Assembly: GCA_900315925.1 (NCBI GenBank)
Contig: ONAV01000021.1
Location: forward strand, 1 to 36,963
Origin: an uncultured Selenomonadales bacterium
GTDB taxonomy: Bacteria; Bacillota; Negativicutes; Acidaminococcales; Acidaminococcaceae
Direction of reading: 5' to 3'
Length of the DNA: 36,963 nucleotides
Shown here: piece after piece, positions 7,685 to 15,777 of the stretch
Layout: each line of letters starts with the position of its first letter
Numbering within the stretch: position 1 is the first letter of the stretch
Notes under the pieces: model-generated
Told to the model about the DNA's origin: nothing
Database searches by the model: none
Seen by the model: only the letters and a program-made list of their open reading frames with translations
Translations under genes and position numbers: made by a program

Positions 7685-9015
7685 GTGACGGAAACGGCGT
7701 TTCTGAATATTCCCCGGCTGCTTTTTGCGGCGCCTCAGAGCGGCAGCGGCAAGACCACAGTTGTCTGTGCGGTACTGCGGGCTTTGTTGAATAAAAAACT
7801 GCGGGTTACCGCTTTCAAAAGCGGTCCTGACTATATCGACCCCATGTTCCATTCGAAGGTGATTGGGGCAAAATCCCGTAATCTGGATTTGTTTCTTACC
7901 GGCCCGGAGAATGTAAAACGGCTGCTGGCAAAAAACAGCAAAGATTCTGATGTGGCCATCCTGGAAGGCGCCATGGGCTTTTACGACGGCATGGGCAAAA
8001 CCACGGAAGCCAGCGCGTACGACCTGGCACGTACTGTAAAAGCACCGGTGGTATTGATTATCAATGGAAAAGGCGCAGCTGTATCCATGGCTGCCCTTGT
8101 AAAAGGCTTTAAGAAATTCCGCACAGACAGTAACGTACAGGGAGTCATCTTCAACAATATTAAAAAGATGACATACCTGTTTTATAAAGATGTGATTGAA
8201 AAGGAAACGGGCGTTAAGACGCTCGGCTATTTTCCGCACCTGCCGGAATGCAATCTGGAAAGCCGGCACCTGGGTCTTGTGACTGCGGGAGAGATTGGAA
8301 CGCTGGAAACCATTGTGGAGCGCTTAGCTGAGCAGGCTGAGGAATCCATAGATTTGGAAGGGCTGATGGCACTGGCTCAGACAGCAGAACTACTAGAATA
8401 TGAGCCGTTGGATATTACACCGTTAGGGAATGTTAAAATTGCGGTGGCGCAGGATAAGGCATTCTGCTTTTATTATCAGGATTCATTAGATTTGTTGTCC
8501 ATGATGGGTGCGGAGATTGTTCCCTTCAGTCCGCTGCAGGATACGGTGTTGCCGGAATGTGACGGTGTATTCCTGGGCGGTGGCTATCCGGAATTATATG
8601 CAAAGCAGCTGAGTGAGAATGCTTCGCTGCTTACAGACCTGCGCGAAAAACTGGCGGCAGGGCTGCCCTGTTATGCGGAATGCGGCGGCTTCATGTACCT
8701 GATGGAAGGCTACAGGGACAACGATACATTATATCCCTGGGCAGGCGCAGTGCAAGGTACCTGTACACAGACAATGTGCTGTGCAAAGCCGGCGATTCCA
8801 TTCATGCCCATGAATTTCATTATTCCGACAGTGATCAGAACGGTGCTGCCTTTACGGCGCAAAAGGCTGGAAAAGCGGTTTCCTGGCCTGCAGCCCAGGC
8901 AAACGGAACGCTGTACGCAGGGTATCCCCATCTGCATCTGTGGGGCAATATCAGGTTTGCGGATAATTTCGTAAAAGCCTGCATCCGTTATCAGCAGAAG
9001 CACGCTGAACTGTAA
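7685..9015 (+). pseudogene. cbiA: Cobyrinic acid a,c-diamide synthase CbiA, interrupted by a frameshift
   Basis: CbiA amidates the a and c side chains of cobyrinic acid with glutamine and ATP. The GTG at 7685 is chosen because AGGAAGGGGG lies 7 bases upstream and FAAPQSGSGKTT follows. In the first frame the synthetase domain is intact: P-loop APQSGSGKTT (16-25), FKSGPDYIDPMFH (44-56) and EGAMGFYDG (94-102). So is the start of the glutaminase domain, with nucleophile Cys333 in CYAECGGFMYL. After about GTCT (8750-8765) this frame becomes unlike CbiA and stops at 8974. The proper C-terminus (LCKAGDSIHAHEFHYS, then AGYPHLHLWGN with the triad histidine) is in the -1 frame and ends at 9015. Joining the frames would give ~443 residues, the usual length. 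A one-base loss (or four) near 8750-8775, real or a sequencing error, explains this. Confidence 0.88.
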
Positions 9016-9112
9016 TCCGTTCTGCCGTTTATGCTTGTACTTTTGTGTTTGCGTTTTTGATTTGTTCATATTAATTGAAATACCAATCCTTTTATAAAGA
9101 GGCGTTTTATAT

Positions 9113-10081
9113 ATGATGTTGTTAGGCGCCATTGTCTGCGGATTTCTGCTGGACTTGGCAATCGGTGATCCTCACGGCTGGCCCCATCCGATTATTTTAA
9201 TCGGCAACCTGATCAGCTGGCTGGAAAAACGGGTGAGGGCTGTAAGCGGAACAGACCCGGACAAATTGCTGCGGGGCGGATTTGTCCTTGTACTGGTTGT
9301 CTGCATTTTGTCTTTTTCGGTTCCGTACCTGATTTTGCTGGCTGCGGGACACGTACATCCCTGGCTGCGTTTTGCCATCGAAACCATCATGTGTTATCAG
9401 ATTTTCTGCACCCGTTCCCTGCGTGATGAAAGCATGAAGGTCTATGATGCACTGGAAGCCCACGACCTTCCGCTGGGAAGAAAGATGTTGTCCTGGATCG
9501 TGGGACGGGATACTGCCGAGCTTTCGGAAGAAGAAGTAATTAAGGGTGCGGTGGAAACCGTTGCGGAGAATACGGCAGACGGTATAATTGCACCTATGTT
9601 GTATATGTTTATCGGCGGTGCGCCGCTGGCCTTTTTATATAAGGGTATTAACACCATGGACAGTATGATCGGCTATAAGGATGAAAAGTTCCTGTATATC
9701 GGCCGGTATGCTGCCAAGCTTGATGACATAGCGAATTTTATTCCGGCGCGCATCTGTGCTTTCTGTATGATGGCAGCCAGTTTTTTTACCGGACTGGATG
9801 CAAAAAACGCCTGGAAAATTTTCTGGCGTGACCGGTACCATCATTTAAGTCCCAATTCGGCCCAGACGGAATCCGTAGCGGCAGGCGCGTTGCATCTGAT
9901 GCTGGGTGGTGACCATTATTATTTTGGTAAACTGGTGCATAAGGAAACCATAGGGGACGATTTAGAACATGCGGCTTCTTTGCATATTAAGCAGATGAAC
10001 CTGCTGATGTACTTTACGTCCATCACCGGACTGCTTGGCTTCAGCCTGTTGCGTGCAATATATCTGTTTGCGGCGGGATAA
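9113..10081 (+). CDS. cbiB: Adenosylcobinamide-phosphate synthase CbiB (membrane protein)
   Basis: CbiB attaches (R)-1-amino-2-propanol phosphate, the CobD product, to adenosylcobyric acid. The 322-residue protein is rich in hydrophobic segments (about residues 2-16, 55-78, 84-96, 155-170, 215-235, 300-320), as expected of an integral membrane enzyme. Family signatures are LDLAIGDPHGWPHP (13-26), ENTADGIIAPMLYMFIGG and INTMDSMIGYKDEKFLYIG, then ARLDDIANFIPAR-like AKLDDIANFIPAR. AAAGAGG lies 10 bases before the first of two adjacent ATGs (9113, 9116). Roughly 95 pyrimidine-rich bases separate it from cbiA. Confidence 0.94.
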   Translation: MMLLGAIVCGFLLDLAIGDPHGWPHPIILIGNLISWLEKRVRAVSGTDPDKLLRGGFVLVLVVCILSFSVPYLILLAAGHVHPWLRFAIETIMCYQIFCTRSLRDESMKVYDALEAHDLPLGRKMLSWIVGRDTAELSEEEVIKGAVETVAENTADGIIAPMLYMFIGGAPLAFLYKGINTMDSMIGYKDEKFLYIGRYAAKLDDIANFIPARICAFCMMAASFFTGLDAKNAWKIFWRDRYHHLSPNSAQTESVAAGALHLMLGGDHYYFGKLVHKETIGDDLEHAASLHIKQMNLLMYFTSITGLLGFSLLRAIYLFAAG

Positions 10082-10194
10082 GGCGTTGCTTTGCTGCTTT
10101 TGCAGTTTCTGCTATCGTTTTCTTTGCCAAAAGGCACCTGTTTTGCTGTTTGCATCGGAATGTTGCAATTCATTCGATAAAGGAGAGTTTATCC

Positions 10195-11283
10195 ATGTAC
10201 CGATATGTTCACGGTGGTGATATATACAGTGACCCTTCTTTAAAGTGCAATAAGGATATGTTGGATTATTCCGCGAATATCAATCCGTTGGGAATACCTG
10301 CCGGTGTCCGCCGTGCCTTGAAGGATGCGATTGCGGGGTGTGTGAACTATCCGGACCCGTTTTGCAGGGAACTGCGGGACAGGCTCAGCCGGTATTTTTC
10401 CCTGCCAGCAGAGATGTTTTACTGCGGCAACGGGGCAGCCGATGTACTGTTCCGGCTTATGACTGCATTACAGCCGAAACGGACGCTGGTATTGGCGCCT
10501 ACCTTTGCGGATTATGAAAAGGCCGCGCTGACAGCAGGCAGCAAGATTGATTATTTTACATTACAGGAAAAGGATGAGTTTGTTGTTACTTCAGAAATCC
10601 TGAAAGCTATTACCAAGCGGACAGAGATGGTGGTGCTTTGCAATCCCAATAACCCCACGGGAAAACTGATGGATAAAGCATTGCTGTTAGAGATATTGCA
10701 GCATTGCAAAGAACTGCATATCCCGTTGCTGGTAGATGAATGTTTTCTCGATTTTGTCCAGGGCAGGGAGAACTATACACTGATTGATCAACTGGCCGGT
10801 TATCCTAATCTGATTATTTTGAAAGCCTTTACGAAAATATTTGCCATACCGGGCGTGCGGCTTGGTTTCTGCCTGACTTCCGATGCGGCCCTGATAGACA
10901 AATTGTATTCTTCCGGACAGGACTGGAATGTTTCCGCGCTGGCGCAGGCGGCCGGTATTGCCGCGATGGAGGAAACGGATTATCTTGTGGAGACCCGTGA
11001 GCTGATCGCGGTAGAAAAAGCGTATCTGATAACGCAGCTGCGCCTCATCAAGTTGCAGGTGTTCGAAGGCGCGGCCAACTACCTTTTGATTAAAACAACA
11101 CATAATTATCCCTGGCCGGAAAAGTTAAAGAAATACCATGTCCTGATCAGGGACTGTTCCAACTATCACGGATTGTCTGAAGGCTATTACCGGATTGCCG
11201 TGAAGACGCGCCGGGATAACCGTAAGCTGATCAAAATTATGAAGGAACTTTTGAAACATGACATGTTTAATTATATTAATTGA
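10195..11283 (+). CDS. cobD: L-threonine-O-3-phosphate decarboxylase CobD (PLP enzyme)
   Basis: CobD makes (R)-1-amino-2-propanol O-2-phosphate, the linker that CbiB attaches. The ATG at 10195 is preferred to an earlier one at 10150 because AAAGGAGAG lies 8 bases ahead. The 362-residue product is a class-I/II aminotransferase-fold protein with HGGD (7-9 area), DYSANINPLGIP (24-35), NYPDP (51-55), CGNGAADVLF (77-86), CNPNNPTGKL (149-158) and VDECFLDF (180-187, Asp181 for the PLP nitrogen). AFTKIFAIPGVRLGF contains the PLP lysine (Lys214). These distinguish CobD from HisC together with the operon context. The 3' end overlaps the next gene by 26 bases. Confidence 0.93.
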   Translation: MYRYVHGGDIYSDPSLKCNKDMLDYSANINPLGIPAGVRRALKDAIAGCVNYPDPFCRELRDRLSRYFSLPAEMFYCGNGAADVLFRLMTALQPKRTLVLAPTFADYEKAALTAGSKIDYFTLQEKDEFVVTSEILKAITKRTEMVVLCNPNNPTGKLMDKALLLEILQHCKELHIPLLVDECFLDFVQGRENYTLIDQLAGYPNLIILKAFTKIFAIPGVRLGFCLTSDAALIDKLYSSGQDWNVSALAQAAGIAAMEETDYLVETRELIAVEKAYLITQLRLIKLQVFEGAANYLLIKTTHNYPWPEKLKKYHVLIRDCSNYHGLSEGYYRIAVKTRRDNRKLIKIMKELLKHDMFNYIN

Positions 11284-12388
11284 CGGACTGGGTGACGATC
11301 CGATTCCTGCCTGGAACGGACAGACTCCGTTTTCCCGTGCGTTTCACCCTAACATAGACAGATTGATCAAAGAAGGAAAACTGTCTCAGGTCAGTATCTG
11401 TGAAAAGGATGTAGTACCCGAAAGCCTGACCTGCATCCTGCGGCTTCTGGGTGTTCCGAAAGAAGCCTTTCCCACTAACAGGGCGTATCTGGAATTGCTG
11501 GCCCAGAATCGGGATGTTTCCGAGTATGAGATGGTGCTGCGCTGCAATGTGGTTTCCCAGGACAGCAGCGGCCGCCTGGTTTCCTTTAACGGTATGGGGC
11601 TTTCTTTCCGTGAGATGGAAACCATGGCAGGACAGTTCAGTTCCCTGACGCCTGATATAGAGTTCATTCATCTGTCCGGTTACCGGAATCTGCTGGTGAT
11701 GGACCGGAATGAAAGCGTATTGGGGATTCAGACCGCGCCGCCTCATGAAAGTATGGGATTGCCGGTAGAAGAACTGCTGGCTGAACTGAAATCATCTTCC
11801 CTTGCCATGAAGCTGTTTATGCAGGAAACGGATCAGATTTTACAGCAATACAATCGGAATGACCTGACCTATAAATTGTATCCGTGGGGCGCTTCCTGCC
11901 GGACGGAAATGCCATCCTTTGAAACACTGAATGGGATGAAAGGTGCTCTGGTCTGCCAGACCGAAATCGTCCGTGGCATTGGCAAAGCATTGAAAATGGA
12001 AGTTCCGGAACTGTCCTATTGTACGGCGGATACAGATACCAATATCAGGGAGAAGCTGGCGGTTACCCGTAAGATGCTGGCGCATTTCCCCTTTGTGATG
12101 ACGCATTTTAACGGGACCGATGAAGCGGCCCACCGCCATGATTATGAAGGCAAGGCTGATTTTATCTCCCGTATTGATAAAGAGTTTTTAGAGCCGCTGC
12201 TGGATACGGCGGAAGAACCGCTACGCATTGTAATTTGCGGCGACCATGTGACCAGCAGTGTGACAGGGAAACATACCAGGGGCAGGGGACCGGTGATCGC
12301 CGCGGAAACAAAAACCGGGCATCCGTTGCAACGTAACATTGAAACATATCATGATATCGTTGACTTTTTAATGAAAGAGAGTGAATAA
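11258..12388 (+). CDS. ApgM-like (2,3-bisphosphoglycerate-independent phosphoglycerate mutase-type) alkaline-phosphatase-superfamily protein
   Basis: The 376-residue product has the archaeal-type iPGM (ApgM) layout. It opens with LIILIDGLGDDPIP (metal Asp9) and TPFSRAFHPNIDRLIKEG (23-40), with candidate nucleophile Ser56 in VPESLTCILRLLG. The middle contains LYPWGASCRTEMPSF and GMKGALVCQTEIVRGIGKAL. C-terminal metal ligands are THFNGTDEAAHRHD (Asp288, His292) and ICGDHVTSS...GKHTRGRGPV (Asp329, His330, His339). All expected ligands are present, so it should be active. It overlaps cobD by 26 bases and stops one base before the cbiP ATG, so it is part of the cobalamin unit. A housekeeping mutase is therefore unlikely. 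Plausible inferred roles are alpha-ribazole-5'-phosphate phosphatase (replacing CobC) or a threonine kinase feeding CobD, since ApgM relatives are proposed to act as homoserine kinases. The role is not proven. Confidence 0.85.
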   Translation: MTCLIILIDGLGDDPIPAWNGQTPFSRAFHPNIDRLIKEGKLSQVSICEKDVVPESLTCILRLLGVPKEAFPTNRAYLELLAQNRDVSEYEMVLRCNVVSQDSSGRLVSFNGMGLSFREMETMAGQFSSLTPDIEFIHLSGYRNLLVMDRNESVLGIQTAPPHESMGLPVEELLAELKSSSLAMKLFMQETDQILQQYNRNDLTYKLYPWGASCRTEMPSFETLNGMKGALVCQTEIVRGIGKALKMEVPELSYCTADTDTNIREKLAVTRKMLAHFPFVMTHFNGTDEAAHRHDYEGKADFISRIDKEFLEPLLDTAEEPLRIVICGDHVTSSVTGKHTRGRGPVIAAETKTGHPLQRNIETYHDIVDFLMKESE

Positions 12389-12389
12389 A

Positions 12390-13928
12390 ATGGCTAAAGC
12401 AATTATGATACAGGGTACCATGTCAAACGCAGGAAAAAGCCTGGTTACGGCAGCGCTGTGCCGGATTTTTCATCAGGATGGCAAACGGGTCAATCCTTTT
12501 AAATCCCAGAACATGGCCTTAAACTCCTTTATTACGGCGGAAGGCGCAGAAATGGGACGGGCCCAGGTAGTGCAGGCCGAGGCGGCCGGGGTCAAACCCA
12601 GTGTGCTGATGAACCCGATTCTGCTGAAACCCACCAGCGACAGTGGTTCCCAGGTCATTGTCAACGGCGTGGCTATCGGTACGATGCCGGCCGTGGAGTA
12701 TTACAAATATAAGACGAAGCTGATACCCGATATCATGAAAGCGTATAATACACTGGCAGAAAACAGTGACATCATGGTCATTGAAGGCGCCGGCAGCCCG
12801 GCGGAAATCAATCTGAAAGCCCAGGATATTGTCAACATGGGCATGGCCAAAATGGCAAAATCCCCTGTACTGTTAGTAGCCGATATTGACCGCGGCGGCG
12901 TGTTCGCTTCGATTTACGGTACGCTGATGCTGCTGGAACCGGAAGAACGGGCCATGGTAAAAGGCGTCATCATCAATAAATTCCGCGGCGACGTGAGCAT
13001 CCTGAAACCCGGTCTGGACATGCTGGAAGAAAAGACAGGCATTCCTGTGATTGGTGTGCTTCCCATGCTGAACGTGGATATTGAAGATGAGGACAGTTTA
13101 TCGGAACGCCTGACTCAGGTGAAAAGCAAAAACGCCCTGATTGATATCGCCGTGATTAAGTTCCCCCGTATGTCCAATTTTACGGATTTCAATGTGTTTG
13201 AACTGATTGACGGTGTGTCCCTGCGTTATGTAAAGAGCACGGAAGAACTGGGCAATCCGGATATGATCATCCTGCCCGGTACCAAAAATACCATTGACGA
13301 TTTAAAATGGATGCGGCAGAACGGCCTGGAAACAGCCGTGTTGCATAAAGCGAATAACGGTACGGTTGTCTTTGGTATCTGCGGCGGGTATCAGATGCTG
13401 GGCCGCAGCCTGTCCGATCCTTTCGGCTTTGACAGCGGGCATGCGGGAAGCGTGACCACCGGTATGGCCCTGCTGAATACGGAAACGGAATTTGTAGAGA
13501 ATAAACGTACCATCCAGATGAAAGGACATTTTAACCGGGTGGAAGGCATTTTCTCCGGTTTAAGCGGCAGGGAGTTTTACGGGTATGAGATCCACAGCGG
13601 TATAACCAAACTGGAAGAAACGAAAGCATTGAATTCGGTGGAACCCATCAACGAAAAGGCGGAACCGTTTGCGGAAGGAAGCCAGACGGTACGAGGCGGT
13701 ATGCAGGTTTACGGAACCTATATCCACGGCATTTTTGACGGGGAAGGTATTGCCGCAAAAGTTGTAGAAGCGCTGCTGGCCAGAAAAGGTCTGAGCATGG
13801 ACGATGTAAAAGTGATTGACTATCAGGAATATAAACAGCATCAGTATGATCTGCTGGCCCAGAGTGTGCGTGAGCATCTGGACATGGAAAAGGTTTATGC
13901 AATCGTAGAAAAAGGGCTGGGCGAATAG
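12390..13928 (+). CDS. cbiP: Cobyric acid synthase CbiP (CobQ)
   Basis: CbiP amidates side chains b, d, e and g of adenosylcobyrinic acid a,c-diamide, using glutamine and ATP. The 512-residue protein has the N-terminal synthetase domain with MIQGTMSNAGKSLVTAALC (6-24), NPFKSQNMALNSF (35-47), VIEGAGSPAEINL and DIDRGGVFAS. The C-terminal class-I glutaminase domain has LPGTKNTIDDLKWM, nucleophile Cys331 in FGICGGYQMLG, YGYEIHSG and GTYIHGIFDG with the catalytic histidine. The ATG at 12390 is preferred to GTG 12381: it starts at the conserved MxKAIMIQGT and follows AAAGAGAG by about 8 bases. Length is normal for the family. Confidence 0.95.
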   Translation: MAKAIMIQGTMSNAGKSLVTAALCRIFHQDGKRVNPFKSQNMALNSFITAEGAEMGRAQVVQAEAAGVKPSVLMNPILLKPTSDSGSQVIVNGVAIGTMPAVEYYKYKTKLIPDIMKAYNTLAENSDIMVIEGAGSPAEINLKAQDIVNMGMAKMAKSPVLLVADIDRGGVFASIYGTLMLLEPEERAMVKGVIINKFRGDVSILKPGLDMLEEKTGIPVIGVLPMLNVDIEDEDSLSERLTQVKSKNALIDIAVIKFPRMSNFTDFNVFELIDGVSLRYVKSTEELGNPDMIILPGTKNTIDDLKWMRQNGLETAVLHKANNGTVVFGICGGYQMLGRSLSDPFGFDSGHAGSVTTGMALLNTETEFVENKRTIQMKGHFNRVEGIFSGLSGREFYGYEIHSGITKLEETKALNSVEPINEKAEPFAEGSQTVRGGMQVYGTYIHGIFDGEGIAAKVVEALLARKGLSMDDVKVIDYQEYKQHQYDLLAQSVREHLDMEKVYAIVEKGLGE

Positions 13929-14014
13929 ATAAGGGATTGTCTTGCCGGCCGATTTGTGCTGTTACGGAAATACTGACTGACGTTTTCTGATATTCAGAGG
14001 GAGAAGTACTTTAC

Positions 14015-14551
14015 ATGGATAAAAGCAAACTGGGCCTGATCCATATTTATACCGGTGACGGAAAGGGAAAGACCACGGCTGCGCTGGGCTTGATTTTGCG
14101 TGCCAGCGGACGGGGCCTGCATGTTGTGTTGGGGCAGTTTCTGAAAGGCAGGGAAACGGGAGAGCTGCATACTCTTTCCTTGCTGCCGGGAGTAACTGTG
14201 TTCCGCGGCAAACCGCTGACCAAGTTTTCTTTTCAGATGAATGAACAGGAAAAAGCAGAGGTGCTGCAAAGCCACAATGCATTTATACAAGAACTGGCTT
14301 CGTACTGTCGTCAAGAAGAGACAGACCTGCTGGTACTGGATGAAGTAATCGGCGCCTGCGGAACGCATCTGTTGGATGAAAGTCTGTTGATTGATTTTCT
14401 GAAACATAAGCCGGAGCATCTGGAAGTAGTGATGACAGGACGCAACCCGTCGCCGGAACTGTTGGAACAGGCTGACTACGTTTCAGAGATTTGCAAGCGG
14501 AAGCATCCGTTTGATAAAGGAATTCCTGCCAGGGAAGGAATCGAAAAATAG
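14015..14551 (+). CDS. cobA: Cob(I)yrinic acid a,c-diamide adenosyltransferase CobA/BtuR
   Basis: This CobA-type (not PduO-type) ATP:corrinoid adenosyltransferase forms the Co-C bond. The 178-residue product starts GLIHIYTGDGKGKTTAALG (7-25), with P-loop GDGKGKTT. It continues with the family-typical VVLGQFLKG, LLVLDEVIGACG (near residue 108) and VVMTGRNPSPELLEQADYVS. The C-terminal HPFDKGIPAREGIEK is the usual BtuR ending. AGAGGGAGA lies about 10 bases upstream. It sits 86 bases after cbiP and 146 bases before cbiC. Confidence 0.95.
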   Translation: MDKSKLGLIHIYTGDGKGKTTAALGLILRASGRGLHVVLGQFLKGRETGELHTLSLLPGVTVFRGKPLTKFSFQMNEQEKAEVLQSHNAFIQELASYCRQEETDLLVLDEVIGACGTHLLDESLLIDFLKHKPEHLEVVMTGRNPSPELLEQADYVSEICKRKHPFDKGIPAREGIEK

Positions 14552-14573
14552 GTGAAATAATACGGAAGATATA

Positions 14574-14602
14574 TTGTCGTTATTCTTTTGTTTGCGTATA
14601 AT
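14574..14602 (+). promoter_or_regulatory. Candidate sigma-70 promoter ahead of cbiC
   Basis: TTGTCG (14574-14579), 17 bases, then a perfect TATAAT (14597-14602). It lies in the 146-base gap between cobA and cbiC and would start transcription near 14609, just upstream of two small palindromes. If active it gives cbiC a supply independent of the riboswitch-controlled promoter. Confidence 0.5.
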
Positions 14603-14618
14603 AGTGTTGTTGTCAGAA

Positions 14619-14659
14619 TCCGGTTTACCGGAATAAAAGGTACAAAAGTGCGGTAACCG
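14619..14659 (+). promoter_or_regulatory. Two related palindromes (CGGT-ACCG) between the promoter and cbiC
   Basis: TCCGGT-TT-ACCGGA (14619-14632) contains CGGTTTACCG, and CGGTAACCG (14651-14659) repeats the same half-sites with a one-base centre. Their centres are about 30 bases apart, close to three helical turns, and both fall just downstream of the predicted start at about 14609. That arrangement resembles paired operator sites for a dimeric repressor. The first could also form a small RNA hairpin, but no T-run follows it. No regulator gene is in the window, so the function is inferred. Confidence 0.35.
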
Positions 14660-14697
14660 TATCGTCGATTATTATTCTTTAAACAAGGAGGTATCAC

Positions 14698-15345
14698 ATG
14701 AATCTGGAAAATGTACTGCCAATGGATATCGAAAAGCGCAGTTTTGAAATTATTACAGAAGAATTAGGCGAGTTAAAATTGGATCCGGATAAAGAAAGCA
14801 TCATCAAACGTTGCATCCACACCGCAGCGGATTTTGATTATGCCCGCACCATGCGGTTCAGTGACAATGTGGTTGAGGACACGCTGGCTATTATGAAAAA
14901 TGGCGGTTTTACCATTGTGACGGATACCAAGATGGCCCAGACCGGTATCAACAAAGCCGCACTGGCCAAACTGAACGGGAATGCCGTATGCTTTATGAGC
15001 GACCCGGATGTGGCAGCTCGCGCCAAAGAAGCGGGAAGCACCCGTGCCGCCGCCTGCATGGAGAAAGCGGCAACGCTCCAGGGGCCGGTTATCATTGCGG
15101 TAGGTAATGCACCCACTGCACTGGTGCGTTTGGACGAACTTGTAAAAGAGGGTAAAATAAAACCGGCGCTGGTCATCGGTGTGCCGGTAGGCTTTGTCAA
15201 TGTGGTACAGTCGAAGGAAATCATTATGGCTAGCGGCGTGCCGTACATCGTGGCAGTCGGCCGGAAAGGTGGCAGCAACGTGGCCGCAGCTATCTGTAAT
15301 GCACTGATGTACAAGCTGACCAGCGAACAGACAAACAGGAAATAG
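14698..15345 (+). CDS. cbiC: Cobalt-precorrin-8 methylmutase CbiC
   Basis: CbiC moves the methyl group from C11 to C12, producing cobyrinic acid. The 215-residue protein has the family landmarks DIEKRSFEII (10-19), RCIHTAADFDYA (38-49, with His41 as the expected catalytic histidine), VTDTKMAQTGINK, VGNAPTALVRL and GVPVGFVNVVQSKE, then YIVAVGRKGGSNVAAAICNAL. Length is normal. A perfect AAGGAGGT (14684-14691) lies 6 bases before the ATG, the strongest ribosome binding site in this block. It is the last cobalamin gene, preceded by its own promoter candidate and followed by two terminators, whereas its product acts before CbiA. Confidence 0.95.
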   Translation: MNLENVLPMDIEKRSFEIITEELGELKLDPDKESIIKRCIHTAADFDYARTMRFSDNVVEDTLAIMKNGGFTIVTDTKMAQTGINKAALAKLNGNAVCFMSDPDVAARAKEAGSTRAAACMEKAATLQGPVIIAVGNAPTALVRLDELVKEGKIKPALVIGVPVGFVNVVQSKEIIMASGVPYIVAVGRKGGSNVAAAICNALMYKLTSEQTNRK

Positions 15346-15357
15346 TATCTTTTTTAT

Positions 15358-15389
15358 ACAGCCGTGGATTTGATTCTGCGGCTGTTTTT
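15358..15389 (+). terminator. Intrinsic terminator after cbiC
   Basis: ACAGCCG (15358-15364) pairs with CGGCTGT (15379-15385), followed by a T-run (15385-15389). It lies 13 bases after the cbiC stop and is the first of two terminators in tandem that close the cobalamin block. Confidence 0.75.
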
Positions 15390-15398
15390 CGTGTCATG

Positions 15399-15447
15399 AA
15401 AGTGCAGTTGTCAGAAAAAAATTATCTCTGGCTTCTGCACTTTTTTT
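15399..15447 (+). terminator. Second terminator hairpin, possibly bidirectional
   Basis: AAAGTGCAG (15399-15407) pairs perfectly with CTGCACTTT (15435-15443). Inside, GTCAGA pairs with TCTGGC across a TT/TT internal loop. Seven T follow (15441-15447). It isolates the TPS genes from read-through out of the cobalamin operon. Confidence 0.75.
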
Positions 15448-15777
15448 ATGGCGGCTTTTCATCTAAATCTTCTGATTCAACCTGGGGTGAACACGAATAG
15501 CTTATTATAAAATGAAGTCGTATAAATGAAACTACAATTAAAAAACATAAAAAATGACTTAATAATTTAGTAAAAACTTAATAAATACGCCTTAAAATAT
15601 AGAAAACACTTGATTTGTGAGCTTTAGATGTAGTAAAATAAAAATGGATAATCATATCTATTAGGAAGATAATATTTTTATTCAGTTAAGGTTTAGTAAT
15701 TTTATATAAATAGTGAAAGCAACTTACATCGAGGATTATTCGTCTGTTGCCAGATGATAAACCGGAGGTCTGTTATA
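15448..15777 (+). promoter_or_regulatory. AT-rich leader of the TPS genes with promoter candidates
   Basis: No gene is seen in this ~330-base stretch, which is markedly richer in A/T than both neighbours. The best promoter candidate is TTGATT (15610-15615), 18 bases, TAAAAT (15634-15639). A second, weaker one is TTCAGT (15681-15686), 18 bases, TATAAA (15705-15710). Either would leave a leader of about 60-130 bases to the tpsB start at 15778. The AT bias fits an upstream element or binding by a nucleoid protein, but no specific operator is recognised. Confidence 0.35.

Noticed and set aside
7646-8269. Minus-strand open frame of 207 codons opposite cbiA
   Set aside because: Shadow of the CbiA synthetase domain; no motifs and no ribosome binding site.
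8640-8780. Programmed -1 frameshifting as an explanation for the split cbiA
   Set aside because: The direction fits, but no X XXY YYZ slippery heptamer is present in the right phase near the junction, and recoding is not known for CbiA.
9062-9098. Promoter between cbiA and cbiB (TTGAAA / TATAAA)
   Set aside because: Spacing is 12 bases, too short, and the alternative TTGTTC is 25 bases away.
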